Below are positions 14,303 through 22,943 of a stretch of DNA of 64,000 nt, one piece after another; positions within the stretch are counted from its first letter, which is position 1, and every line of letters begins with the position of its first letter. Source of the stretch: Lederbergia citri. Lineage in GTDB: Bacteria; Bacillota; Bacilli; Bacillales; Bacillaceae_C. Position numbers and translations under genes: made by a program. Under the pieces are notes generated by a model. It was given only the letters and a program-made list of their open reading frames with translations, searched no databases and was not told where the DNA came from. The stretch spans positions 912,342 through 976,341 of the forward strand of contig NZ_JAGYPG010000001.1 in the NCBI RefSeq assembly GCF_018343625.1. The letters run 5' to 3'.

Positions 14303-16000
14303 TTGAATAATTGGAAACTGCTTTTTACGATCTTTCTTTCGCTAATTATTTTTAATACCGCGTGTAGTAAAGAAACTTCGGTTATACTTAAGGATCCAAA
14401 AAAAGATGAACAAATTAGTAATAAGCAAGATTCTGTTAATAAGTATACTAGTTTGGCAGACAAAAAAAATAAAGAAAATAGCCATAAAAAAATTCAACTT
14501 ACAACGTATGCTGATGTGGTAGGTGCGGCTCTTTCAGAACCCTTATACGATTCGTTACAAATTAAAAAAGAGCTTACTATTTCGGGGAGCATTGAGAAAT
14601 TTGAAAGTTTAAAAGGAAGTTATGCCTGGATAAAAATGAAGTATCTTGATGCGGAGGAAACTTTTGAATATTATGCCCCTATAAAGTATGGTAAGTTTTC
14701 GCAGTTAATACACTTTTTTAACGGGAAAGGAACCTATTCTGTTCAAATACTACTGCCAAGTACGGAAAAAGAAAATTATTATTCCGAGTTAACTGCATTT
14801 GAGGTAACTAATACAGATGAAGATGTTGTTCGCGATGTCACATATACCCCATTTGGCTTGGATGCAGGATTACATATTGCCGAACCAATTGCGGGTCTTA
14901 TCGAGGGAAGCGAATTAATAAATGTGTCTGGCAAAGTTTCCGAACACTCAGTCATGATTCAAATCGAAAAGGAAGAGAATTCATGGCAGCATATTATTCC
15001 AGTCACGAATGGCAGCTTTTCGTTTGATCTTCCTCTATTCTTTGGACAAGGTGTCCATGATGTTCACGTTCTTCTTCCTGACAAGAATTTAGAAAATCGC
15101 TATCAGTATGGAAGTACGTTCAAAGTTGTTAATACATCGACTAAAAATATGAAACCCATTGAATACCACCGTGGATATGAGGAAAAAGGTATTGTTCTTG
15201 AATCTCCGAAATTCGGAGGTAATGATATCGATTTAATGTTGCCCATTAAGGGATCGATTGATCCAAATGCTGCTGATGCAGATAAGTTAACACATTTATA
15301 TATAAAAACAAAAAAAGACACGGATGAAGCACTTGATGTTGTGCCAATTCATCATTATCGCTTTGACGAATCTATTTATTTACGATTTGGTCCTGGCGAA
15401 TATGAAATAACGATTAATGTGCCTGAGATAAACCCGAGTAACAAATCATATTTTAGCTTTTCTTCGATTGCAGCGTTGTCAGTGAACAATATAGCGAAAG
15501 AAGATAAACGTGATTTATTGCCATCACGTGGCATTCAATCTGATGCGCCTGAAATCATTGCCCTTGCACATCAAATAACAAAGAATGCTGGCAATGACAA
15601 ACAAAAAGCGAAAGCGATCTATGAATATGTAGCCAAAAATGTTTCCTACGATGTTGAAAAATATAAAAATAGTGAATTTGAATGGGACGATAACGCTTTA
15701 AAAACATTATCTACTAAAAAAGGAGTTTGCCAGGATTATGTTTACTTAGCTGTCGCGCTTTTAAGGGCAAGTGACATAGAAGCAAGATTTATTGCTGGTG
15801 ACGCAGGAACTGGTGTAAGTAAAGAAAATCACGCTTGGATAGAAGCAAAAGTAGAAGGAAAATGGTTAATCATGGATCCGACTTGGGGTTCAGGATACTT
15901 AGAAGGCGACCGTTTCGTTGCAAAATACACCGATAAATACTTTGATCCAAATGAAGCTGAATTTAGTCAAACGCATGTCCGGGAAAAAGTTGAATATTGA
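14303..16000 (+). CDS. lipoprotein with C-terminal transglutaminase-like domain
   Basis: The protein starts at TTG 14303 behind GAAAGGGG. A signal peptide (LLFTIFLSLIIFNTACSK) ends in a lipobox with Cys at about residue 20, so it is anchored to the outer face of the membrane. Residues about 70-400 contain three beta-rich repeats, each of about 110 residues. Residues about 430-550 form a transglutaminase-like domain with Cys in GVCQDYVYLA, His in ENHAWIEA and Asp in IMDPTWGSG, the full catalytic triad. Such proteins are thought to act as proteases or cross-linkers at the cell surface. Length is 565 residues. It is a single gene with a shared terminator at 16012-16052. Confidence 0.85.
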   Translation: MNNWKLLFTIFLSLIIFNTACSKETSVILKDPKKDEQISNKQDSVNKYTSLADKKNKENSHKKIQLTTYADVVGAALSEPLYDSLQIKKELTISGSIEKFESLKGSYAWIKMKYLDAEETFEYYAPIKYGKFSQLIHFFNGKGTYSVQILLPSTEKENYYSELTAFEVTNTDEDVVRDVTYTPFGLDAGLHIAEPIAGLIEGSELINVSGKVSEHSVMIQIEKEENSWQHIIPVTNGSFSFDLPLFFGQGVHDVHVLLPDKNLENRYQYGSTFKVVNTSTKNMKPIEYHRGYEEKGIVLESPKFGGNDIDLMLPIKGSIDPNAADADKLTHLYIKTKKDTDEALDVVPIHHYRFDESIYLRFGPGEYEITINVPEINPSNKSYFSFSSIAALSVNNIAKEDKRDLLPSRGIQSDAPEIIALAHQITKNAGNDKQKAKAIYEYVAKNVSYDVEKYKNSEFEWDDNALKTLSTKKGVCQDYVYLAVALLRASDIEARFIAGDAGTGVSKENHAWIEAKVEGKWLIMDPTWGSGYLEGDRFVAKYTDKYFDPNEAEFSQTHVREKVEY

Positions 16001-16011
16001 AGTCTTGCAAA

Positions 16012-16052
16012 TAAAAAAAGCCTGGCATTTCTATTAAAATGCCAGGCTTTTG
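16012..16052. terminator. bidirectional terminator
   Basis: The inverted repeat AAGCCTGGCATTT / AAATGCCAGGCTT is flanked by A and T runs on both sides. It serves the lipoprotein gene (plus) and the ABC exporter operon (minus). Confidence 0.85.
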
Positions 16053-16062
16053 TTCTCTAATA

Positions 16063-17832
16063 TCAGGATCCTACTTCCTGCTTCAATTGACTATTGAACA
16101 AGCTATAGTAAAACCCTCTATTTTTCAATAATGATTCGTGATTCCCTTTTTCAATCAGTTGTCCATTGTCTAAGACCAAAATTTGGTCCGCGTTTTGGAT
16201 TGTGTTTAGTCGATGGGCAATAACTACACTCGTCCGCCCTTTCATTAAACGATATAAGGCTTCTTGAATTTTCATTTCGGTAATTGTGTCAATATTGCTT
16301 GTAGCTTCATCAAGTATAAGAAGCGAAGGATCGGACAGCATTGCTCTTGCTATCGATAAAAGCTGGCGCTGCCCTTGACTTATTCCACTTCCATCCTGCT
16401 TCAAAATGGTATCGTATTGGTTTGGGAGTTTCATTATAAATGAATGTGCATTTGCCATTTTCGCAGCTGTTTCTACTTCAATATCACTGGCATCCAATTT
16501 ACCATAACGAATATTTTCACGAATCGTTCCTTGAAATAAGTAAGAATCTTGAAGAACGAATCCCATTTGACTGCGTAGGCTTTTTCGCTTAATGTATGCA
16601 GTATCATGGCCATCTATTAATATTTGACCTTCATCCGGTTCATAAAAACGAGCAAGCAAATTAATAATAGTCGTTTTACCTGCTCCGGTAGGTCCGACCA
16701 ACGCTATCGTTTCACCAGGTTTTGCATGGAAACTTACGTTATTAATCGTTTGATCTTCTTCTCCATACGAGAATGAAACATTTTTAAATTCAACTTCACC
16801 GACGACATCTTGTAGTGGCTTACTCGCAGTAAGATCTTTCTCTTCTTCTTCATCTAATATTTCAAATACCCTTTCTGCACCTGCCACAGCTGATAAAAGC
16901 GTGTTAAATTGATTAGCTAAATCATTTAACGGACGTGTGAACTGGCGAGAGTATTCCGTGAACACAATAATGGTACCAATCGTGATATGGCCTTTTACGG
17001 CAAGCCATCCTCCTGCTCCAGCAATGATGGCAAAACTTAAGTTATTTAACATATTCATCAACTTTGGAATAAATCCGGAATAAGTTTGTGCCCAATAACC
17101 AGCTTTTCTTAATCTTTCATTTTTCTCCATAAAATCATCAATCATATTTTGCTCTTGAGAAAAGGTTTTAACAATTGTTTGTCCAGATATTGTTTCTTGA
17201 ATGAACCCGTTCAGATCCCCTAAATGTTTTTGCTGTTCCTTAAACAATCGACCAGTACGATTCGTAATCCATTTCATTCCATAAAACATAAGTGGGATGA
17301 TTATCATAGAAATTAGGGTCAATAATGGGCTAAGAATGAGCATAACCGTAACAGTTCCCACAAGTGTCAGAACGCTTGAAAATATTTGTATCACTGAACT
17401 ATTCAACGTTTGACTCACATTATCTATGTCATTTGTCACTCGACTCATTAGCTCGCCATGCTGTCTTTTATCAAAAAATTTTATTGGAAGACTATGAAGT
17501 TGACTAAATAACTGACTTCTCATAGTAAAAACGGTCCTCTGACCAATTCCAATCATCCAATAGTTTTGAAGAAAACTTGATAAAGAAAAGCAAAAATAGA
17601 CTGCCCCAATGACAATTAGAATAACAAAAAGCATATTTCCACTATGTTTTGCAATATAGTTATCTACTGTATTCCCGATTAAATAAGGTCCTAATAAACC
17701 TAACCCAGAGCTGAGAAAAACCATAAATAACACGAGAAATAACTGGCTTCGATAAAAGTCCAAATACTTCCATATTCTTATTAAAGTGGACTTCCAATTT
17801 TTCACCTTTGATGATTGTTTATTATTGGACAT
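16063..17832 (-). CDS. ABC exporter subunit, YfiC-type half-transporter
   Basis: This 589-residue half-transporter has six membrane segments (about 25-320) and a C-terminal ATPase. Walker A is GPTGAGKTT, Walker B LLILDEATSNID with the catalytic Glu, and the H-loop is AHRLN. Its signature is ISQGQ, not LSGGQ. The partner at 17822-19552 has the opposite defect, so together they form one canonical and one degenerate ATP site, as in heterodimeric multidrug exporters. The start is ATG 17832 with AGGAGG, overlapping the partner's stop. It probably exports drugs or lipids; B. subtilis YfiC is the likely counterpart, but YheH is an alternative. Confidence 0.88.
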   Translation of the reverse strand: MSNNKQSSKVKNWKSTLIRIWKYLDFYRSQLFLVLFMVFLSSGLGLLGPYLIGNTVDNYIAKHSGNMLFVILIVIGAVYFCFSLSSFLQNYWMIGIGQRTVFTMRSQLFSQLHSLPIKFFDKRQHGELMSRVTNDIDNVSQTLNSSVIQIFSSVLTLVGTVTVMLILSPLLTLISMIIIPLMFYGMKWITNRTGRLFKEQQKHLGDLNGFIQETISGQTIVKTFSQEQNMIDDFMEKNERLRKAGYWAQTYSGFIPKLMNMLNNLSFAIIAGAGGWLAVKGHITIGTIIVFTEYSRQFTRPLNDLANQFNTLLSAVAGAERVFEILDEEEEKDLTASKPLQDVVGEVEFKNVSFSYGEEDQTINNVSFHAKPGETIALVGPTGAGKTTIINLLARFYEPDEGQILIDGHDTAYIKRKSLRSQMGFVLQDSYLFQGTIRENIRYGKLDASDIEVETAAKMANAHSFIMKLPNQYDTILKQDGSGISQGQRQLLSIARAMLSDPSLLILDEATSNIDTITEMKIQEALYRLMKGRTSVVIAHRLNTIQNADQILVLDNGQLIEKGNHESLLKNRGFYYSLFNSQLKQEVGS

Positions 17833-19552
17833 CCGCGAACCCCTCCTTCGCAAATTGGGAATGATAAATATCCCGATACAATGCAGAGGAACTCATTAAG
17901 CTTTCATGATCTCCACTAGCTATTAATTTACCATCATCAAGCAATAAGATTTGGTCAGCTTCTTTTGCGGTACTGATTTTTTGCGTAATGATAAATGTCG
18001 TACAATCGTATTTGCGTAAAGAGGACAACAATTTTGCCTCCGTCTTTAAATCGAGAGCACTCGTACTATCATCTAAAAAGAGAAGTTTAGGCTTTCTAAT
18101 AAGTGCACGGGCAATGGATATTCTTTGTTTTTGTCCTCCGGATAAATTTACACCTTTTTGGCCGATTCTAGTATCATACATATCTGGCAGCCTTTGAATG
18201 GTTTCATGAATTTGAGCATCTTTTGTACTTTTGATAATATCTTCCATTGTGGCCCCTTCTTTTCCCCAGCCAATATTGTTTTTTACAGAACCAGTAAAGA
18301 GGATGGATTCTTGTGGGACAAAACCAATTTGCTTCCGCAACGCATTAAGATCCATATTTTTGATATCGATGCCGTCTATTTTGATCATGCCGCTTGTTAC
18401 ATCATATAATCTTGGAACAAGTTGAAATAACGCTGATTTTCCAGATCCCGTTGCCCCCATAATGGCAATCGTTTCCCCAGCATTAGCCGTAAAAGAAATA
18501 TCGGATAATACATACGTATCGGTACTCGGATACTGGAAACTAACATGATTAAATTCTACTTTTCCAAAGCCAATGTAATCTTTTGAACCTTTAGTTGTAT
18601 TCTCAAAATCTACCGAGGTCGCAAGAACTTCAGATACACGTTCAGAAGATGCTTTTCCTCTAGAAAAAGCCATAATAATCCAAGAAAGCATTGAAAGCGC
18701 CATCGTAATACGGAAGCCATAATTTATGATGGCTACTACTTCCCCAACATTTACTTTGTTTTGCTGAACCTCAATCGCACCAACCCAAAGAATAAATAAT
18801 ATTCCAATGTTCATAACAAATAAAAGAAGTGGCCCAATCAATTCAACAAGCCGCAATGCTTTGACGGTTTGATCCCGTAATTGTTCATTCGCGTTTTGAA
18901 ATCGCTTTTCTTCAAATTTCTTACGAATAAATGCCTTTATCAATCTCATCCCTGTTAAATTTTCTTGCATTACATTATTTACTTTATCTAATTTCTCTTG
19001 TACAAATCGAAAAAGTCTCCCGCTTTTATTCATCATCCATATTAATAAGATAACCAAGATTGGGATTGGAAGTACAAGAAATAAAGCAAGTTTTACGTTA
19101 ACAAACAGTGCCATCGTTGCTCCGCCGATTACTAATAGCGGTGCCCTTAATGCAATTCTCAAACTCATAAAGACAGTATTTTGAACTTGAGTAATATCAT
19201 TTGTTAATCGAGTAATAAGTGATGATGATTGAAAGCGCGCCAAATTATGAAATGAAAACGATTGAATTTTTTTAAATAGTGCTGCTCTAAGATCGAATCC
19301 AAACCCTTGGCTTGCGTAAGAGGAGAAAAAAGAATTTGTAATGCCCGCTAAAAAACTTAGCATGGACATACCTACCATGACTCCTCCCCACTTCATTACT
19401 ACTCCTAAATCTTTTTTTAGAATACCATCATCAATAATTTTAGCCATAAACATCGGATGCCAAAGTTCTACAATAAGTTCTGTTAGCATAAGCATCCACG
19501 CAATTGTCATAGTAAGTCGATATGGCTTTAAATATGGCAAAACTTTTCCCAT
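17822..19552 (-). CDS. ABC exporter subunit, YfiB-type half-transporter
   Basis: This 576-residue half-transporter has an N-terminal six-helix membrane domain and a C-terminal ATPase with Walker A GATGSGKSALFQL, signature NLSGGQKQR and Walker B LLFLDDSTSALD. The usual catalytic Glu after Walker B is Asp, and the H-loop has Gln (ITQKIS) in place of His. This is the subunit with the degenerate catalytic side of a heterodimer. ATG 19552 follows a GGTGGGGGT site; the longer frame lacks one. It is the first gene of a two-gene operon with 16063-17832. Confidence 0.88.
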   Translation of the reverse strand: MGKVLPYLKPYRLTMTIAWMLMLTELIVELWHPMFMAKIIDDGILKKDLGVVMKWGGVMVGMSMLSFLAGITNSFFSSYASQGFGFDLRAALFKKIQSFSFHNLARFQSSSLITRLTNDITQVQNTVFMSLRIALRAPLLVIGGATMALFVNVKLALFLVLPIPILVILLIWMMNKSGRLFRFVQEKLDKVNNVMQENLTGMRLIKAFIRKKFEEKRFQNANEQLRDQTVKALRLVELIGPLLLFVMNIGILFILWVGAIEVQQNKVNVGEVVAIINYGFRITMALSMLSWIIMAFSRGKASSERVSEVLATSVDFENTTKGSKDYIGFGKVEFNHVSFQYPSTDTYVLSDISFTANAGETIAIMGATGSGKSALFQLVPRLYDVTSGMIKIDGIDIKNMDLNALRKQIGFVPQESILFTGSVKNNIGWGKEGATMEDIIKSTKDAQIHETIQRLPDMYDTRIGQKGVNLSGGQKQRISIARALIRKPKLLFLDDSTSALDLKTEAKLLSSLRKYDCTTFIITQKISTAKEADQILLLDDGKLIASGDHESLMSSSALYRDIYHSQFAKEGFADVQ

Positions 19553-19674
19553 GGTTATATACCCCCACCCAAAACAAAAAACATTTAGCAACCCGTAATT
19601 AATTATAATCATAAATGACAAAATTATAAATGTCATGTAAATCGTTTTAATATTTTGAATTTGAAAGTTTATTC

Positions 19675-20361
19675 TTAAGGATCAATATCATCTATACCAG
19701 TAATTTGAAGTAATTCAGATACTGTGACTAATTCATAACCATCATCAATTAGTTTAGGTATAATCTTCTTTAGTGCCTTTACTGTTTGTGATCGTTCTCC
19801 TCCTGCATCATGAAATAGGACAATGTCACCTGGCCTATAATTGGATAAAACCTTTTTTAAAATTTACCTTGCACTAATTCCTTTCCAATCTTCGGTATCT
19901 TGACGCCAAGACCACATAATAACCCGGTAACCTTCTCCTACTGCTGTATTGATAATCTGGTCATTATAATTGCCGCCTATTAGTCGGAAAAATGTAGTTC
20001 TAGCCCCAGTAATGTTTATCATCTGTTTTTTTCATTTCCATTCTCATCTCGTCTATCGTGTTATTATTTCTTTTATAGTGGCTAAATGTATGATTCGCTA
20101 TTTCATGACCTTCACGTTATTGTCTATGAATGATATCAGCTCTCCAATGACAAAAAAGTTGTTTTGCATCATATTTTCTAAGTGTACATCTAATATTTGG
20201 GGAGTATATTTTGAAGATGTTAAAGTTATCACTTTCTTATTAGTGAGTACTTCCCAAATAACATCTCCGGTTTTTTCAAAGTAGTATCTATCATGTTCTC
20301 TTGCAAATGCAGGAGGAATGAGCATAAAAAAACATAATATTATTAATCCTTTAGTTATCAT
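19675..20361 (-). pseudogene. decayed polysaccharide deacetylase
   Basis: Fragments in several frames read together as a polysaccharide deacetylase (NodB fold), which removes acetyl groups from cell wall glycans. The first fragment (20098-20361) has a signal peptide and VITLT, but the catalytic FDDGP block is deleted and replaced by SSKYTPQILDV; it then reads NNFFVIGELI and stops. Later fragments read DDKHYWG, VGEGYRVIMW, SWRQDTEDWKGI, PGDIVLFHDAGGERSQTVKAL and ELLQITGIDDIDP in other frames with stops between. Loss of the metal-binding motif plus frameshifts means no activity. The gene may once have been a PdaA/YlxY-like protein. Confidence 0.8.
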
Positions 20362-20397
20362 ATTAGATACCCATTAACTAAACCCCTGAATTAGAAA

Positions 20398-20434
20398 GCT
20401 GTCTCAAATGAAAAAAGTTCAAATTGAGACAGCT
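20398..20434. terminator. terminator after the 20457-20861 gene
   Basis: An 11-base inverted repeat AGCTGTCTCAA / TTGAGACAGCT surrounds a short loop, with T-rich sequence on the minus side. Confidence 0.6.
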
Positions 20435-20456
20435 CTATTTTCTAATTACTCTTACA

Positions 20457-20861
20457 CTACTGCGTTTTATTTTGATTGTTTGCACAATCTGAAGTATTTT
20501 GTTGACTACTCATATTGGCCATAGTATTTCCTTGAGCTTTTTGTTGAGTCCCTGACGTTTTATTTTGTTGAGCTGTATTTGTTGCTGCATTTTGTTGAGA
20601 ACCGTTGGATGCGTTCATATTAGTGAGTTCTTGCGAAAACTCGGTAAGTGGGTTTGTTGCGCCAGCAAGTACATTTTGGATCCCCGTATTTTGGAACTTT
20701 TTCATGAAGTTTTGAATTGGAGTCATGAGCTTTCCGTTTTTGTATTTACGAAGACCATACATAGCAGCACTTAAACCAACAGTAGTCAATATGGGCACCC
20801 ACATTCTATTTGCCTTTTTTGCTGTATTTTTATTTAAAGGAAAAATGGGATTTTTATTCAC
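20457..20861 (-). CDS. Gln/Asn-rich small membrane-associated protein, unknown
   Basis: The product has 134 residues if it starts at GTG 20861, which lies eight bases after AGGAG; a TTG two codons earlier is too close. Residues about 15-40 (NRMWVPILTTVGLSAAMYGL) form one hydrophobic segment followed by a positive patch. The C-terminal 55 residues are low complexity, rich in Gln, Asn, Thr and Ser. It resembles short Bacillus proteins of the DUF3918/YrzQ type in its membrane part, but I am not sure. It is monocistronic, divergent from msrA. Confidence 0.6.
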   Translation of the reverse strand: MNKNPIFPLNKNTAKKANRMWVPILTTVGLSAAMYGLRKYKNGKLMTPIQNFMKKFQNTGIQNVLAGATNPLTEFSQELTNMNASNGSQQNAATNTAQQNKTSGTQQKAQGNTMANMSSQQNTSDCANNQNKTQ

Positions 20862-21021
20862 GGACAAGGCTCCTTTTTTTTCGTTTCATTGTCCTTAAAG
20901 TGGACAATATTATTGTTTGTAGTTAATAAACCTTTATGACTACCAACATTTTCATGACTAACACAAATTACATGCTGCATGGTATGATATAAGCATACAG
21001 AGTATTAGAAAGAGGCGTTGT

Positions 21022-21549
21022 ATGATGGAAAAGAATTTACATATTGCTACCTTTGCGGGAGGATGCTTTTGGTGTATGGTAAAACCATTTGACCAGTGGG
21101 ATGGAATCGAAAGTGTTATTTCAGGTTATATGGGGGGCCATTTAGAAAATCCGACATATGAAGATGTAAAAACGGGAGAATCCGGCCATTATGAGGTCGT
21201 TCAAATCACATATGATCCTTCAATTTTTTCATATGAAAAATTATTGGAGATTTTTTGGCAACAAATTGATCCGACTGATGAGGGAGGTCAGTTCCACGAT
21301 CGCGGTTCGTCTTATCGCAGCGCTATATTTTATCACGATGACGAACAAAAAGAGGCTGCTGAATTATCAAAATTAGAGCTTGCTTCTAGCGGCAAATTTC
21401 AAAAACCGATCGTAACTGAAATATTGCCGGCACAAACTTTTTATAAAGCGGAAGAATATCACCAAGATTATTATAAGAAAAATAAAGCTGAATACTTAGA
21501 GGATCGACAAAAATCAGGCAGAGATGAATTTATTAAAAAACATTGGTAA
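21022..21549 (+). CDS. msrA: peptide methionine sulfoxide reductase MsrA
   Basis: This enzyme reduces the S form of methionine sulfoxide in proteins and repairs oxidative damage. The 175-residue length is typical. The catalytic Cys lies in [11 protein letters not shown], and the conserved [49 protein letters not shown] and [12 protein letters not shown] blocks are intact (the last includes the Tyr and Asp of the active site). ATG 21022 follows GAGGCG; a second ATG follows at once. It stands alone without msrB, and a terminator lies just downstream. Confidence 0.95.
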   Translation: MMEKNLHIATFAGGCFWCMVKPFDQWDGIESVISGYMGGHLENPTYEDVKTGESGHYEVVQITYDPSIFSYEKLLEIFWQQIDPTDEGGQFHDRGSSYRSAIFYHDDEQKEAAELSKLELASSGKFQKPIVTEILPAQTFYKAEEYHQDYYKKNKAEYLEDRQKSGRDEFIKKHW

Positions 21550-21550
21550 T

Positions 21551-21592
21551 AAAAAACGGCGAAGAAAATGTCATGTTTTCTTCACCGTTTTT
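21551..21592 (+). terminator. terminator after msrA
   Basis: An AAAACGGCGAAGAAAA arm pairs with TTTTCTTCACCGTTTTT across a short loop; the T run lies on the plus strand, and the A run may serve the opposite gene. Confidence 0.8.
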
Positions 21593-21596
21593 CACA

Positions 21597-22373
21597 TTAT
21601 AAACTTAATCCTCCATTAATATGCAGCTCTGTACCTGTTACTTGCTTAGATTCATCAGATAACAAATATACAACACCATAAGCCATATCCTCTTCTGTTT
21701 GCATTTCCCCAGTAGGGATAACACTTTCTGCCCATTTTTTTAATTCTTCCTCACTTGTTCCCATACTTTCATGCAACTCAATCTCACCTTCGGATGCAAC
21801 CCATCCGACAGTAACCCAATTAGATCTTATTTTATGCTTAGCATAATGCGAAGCAATACTTTTATTTAACGTACGCATCGCTCCTTTGGAACATGAATAG
21901 GCAACTAAATTTTCCATTCCACTATAGGCATTTGTTGACCCGATTTGTACGATCGAACCTCCACCAGTCTTAAGCATTTCTTTAATCGCATATTTTGAAC
22001 AAAAAAATGGACCTTTAATATTTACATCAAAAATATTGTCAAATAACTGCTCTGTCGTTTCTAGAATAGTCCCCCTTGGAAAAATTCCGGCATTGTTTAC
22101 GAGACCATCAATCCTGCCAAAATACGCAATCGATTGTTCAATTAATTCGCGACATCCTGTTTCGGTAGATATATCGCTTTGTATAAAAATTGCATCTGTT
22201 CCATATTTTTGTATAATATTTTCTGCGACCTTTAATCCCGCATCCTTATTTCTCCCATTGACAACAATTTTTGCACCTTCTTTTGCACAAATATATGCTA
22301 TCCCTTTCCCGATTCCTTTCGTTGCACCCGTAATAACAATCACTTTTCCATTTAGACGCTCACTCATTTTCAT
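21597..22373 (-). CDS. short-chain dehydrogenase/reductase
   Basis: This 258-residue NAD(P)-dependent oxidoreductase has the classical SDR layout: TGATKGIGKG for cofactor binding, NNAGIFPRG, the catalytic Ser in IGSTNAYSG, YSCSKGA with catalytic Tyr and Lys, and a C-terminal LSDESKQVTGTELHINGG. Family members oxidise or reduce sugars, steroids or fatty acyl groups; the closest general group is 3-oxoacyl reductase or glucose dehydrogenase-like. A second ATG two codons in may be the true start. A 52-bp tandem repeat array lies upstream. Confidence 0.88.
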   Translation of the reverse strand: MKMSERLNGKVIVITGATKGIGKGIAYICAKEGAKIVVNGRNKDAGLKVAENIIQKYGTDAIFIQSDISTETGCRELIEQSIAYFGRIDGLVNNAGIFPRGTILETTEQLFDNIFDVNIKGPFFCSKYAIKEMLKTGGGSIVQIGSTNAYSGMENLVAYSCSKGAMRTLNKSIASHYAKHKIRSNWVTVGWVASEGEIELHESMGTSEEELKKWAESVIPTGEMQTEEDMAYGVVYLLSDESKQVTGTELHINGGLSL

Positions 22374-22569
22374 CCCACTTCCTTTTTGCAGCTTTTTAAA
22401 ATTACCTTACTAATTTTATTAGTACGACATTGAATTAGGAGTTTCCTCTAATTTTTTAAAAGCTTTATTCTTTTGTGCTGTGGGAGCTAGATGTTTTAAT
22501 TGTGAAAATGTCATTTAGGTTATATTAATAATGTTTTTTAATGACTATTGTCTAGTTTGACGGTAGGTG

Positions 22570-22829
22570 ACCTTTACCTGGATTGGTTCGTTGACGAAGG
22601 TCTCCAATATACAAATTGGTTACCTTTAACACGATTGGTTCTATGATCAAGGGCACCAATATGCGGATTGGTTACCTTCAACACGATTGTTTCCATGATG
22701 AAGGGCACTAATAAGGAGATTGCTTACCTTTACCTTGATTATTTCCACGACGAAGGGCTCCCATATACAGATTGGTTACCTTCAACTCAATTTTTTCAGT
22801 AGTGAAGGGTTCTAATACACAAATATCCC
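22570..22829. repeat. tandem array 1, five degenerate 52-bp units with hairpins
   Basis: The block ATTGGTTACC (or a close variant) recurs at 22615, 22667, 22719 and 22771, exactly 52 bases apart. Each unit carries an inverted repeat of the form AGG-N-ACCAAT, six-base loop, ATTGGT-N-ACCT. The rest of the unit is less conserved (for example ATGATCAAGGGC). No open frame crosses it. The skeleton and period match those of the array at 46305-46696, though the arm bases differ. Confidence 0.85.
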
Positions 22830-22870
22830 TTATTTTACGTGAGCTTCCATTTCTTGATTTTCACCATAAT

Positions 22871-22909
22871 AAAAAAGTGCTACGCCCAACAGCGTAGCAC
22901 TTAAAAAAT
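22871..22909. terminator. bidirectional terminator after yhfW
   Basis: AAGTGCTACGC and GCGTAGCACTT form a long stem flanked by A and T runs. Confidence 0.85.
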
Positions 22910-22943
22910 TCAAAAGCTTATTCACTTTCTAGCTGAGTATACC

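Noticed and set aside
19970..20284. Plus-strand open frame over the deacetylase remnant
   Set aside because: The minus strand has recognisable deacetylase blocks; this frame has no ribosome site or family.
22570..22829. CRISPR array
   Set aside because: Units are contiguous and diverged along their whole length; there is no alternation of constant repeats and unique spacers and no cas genes.
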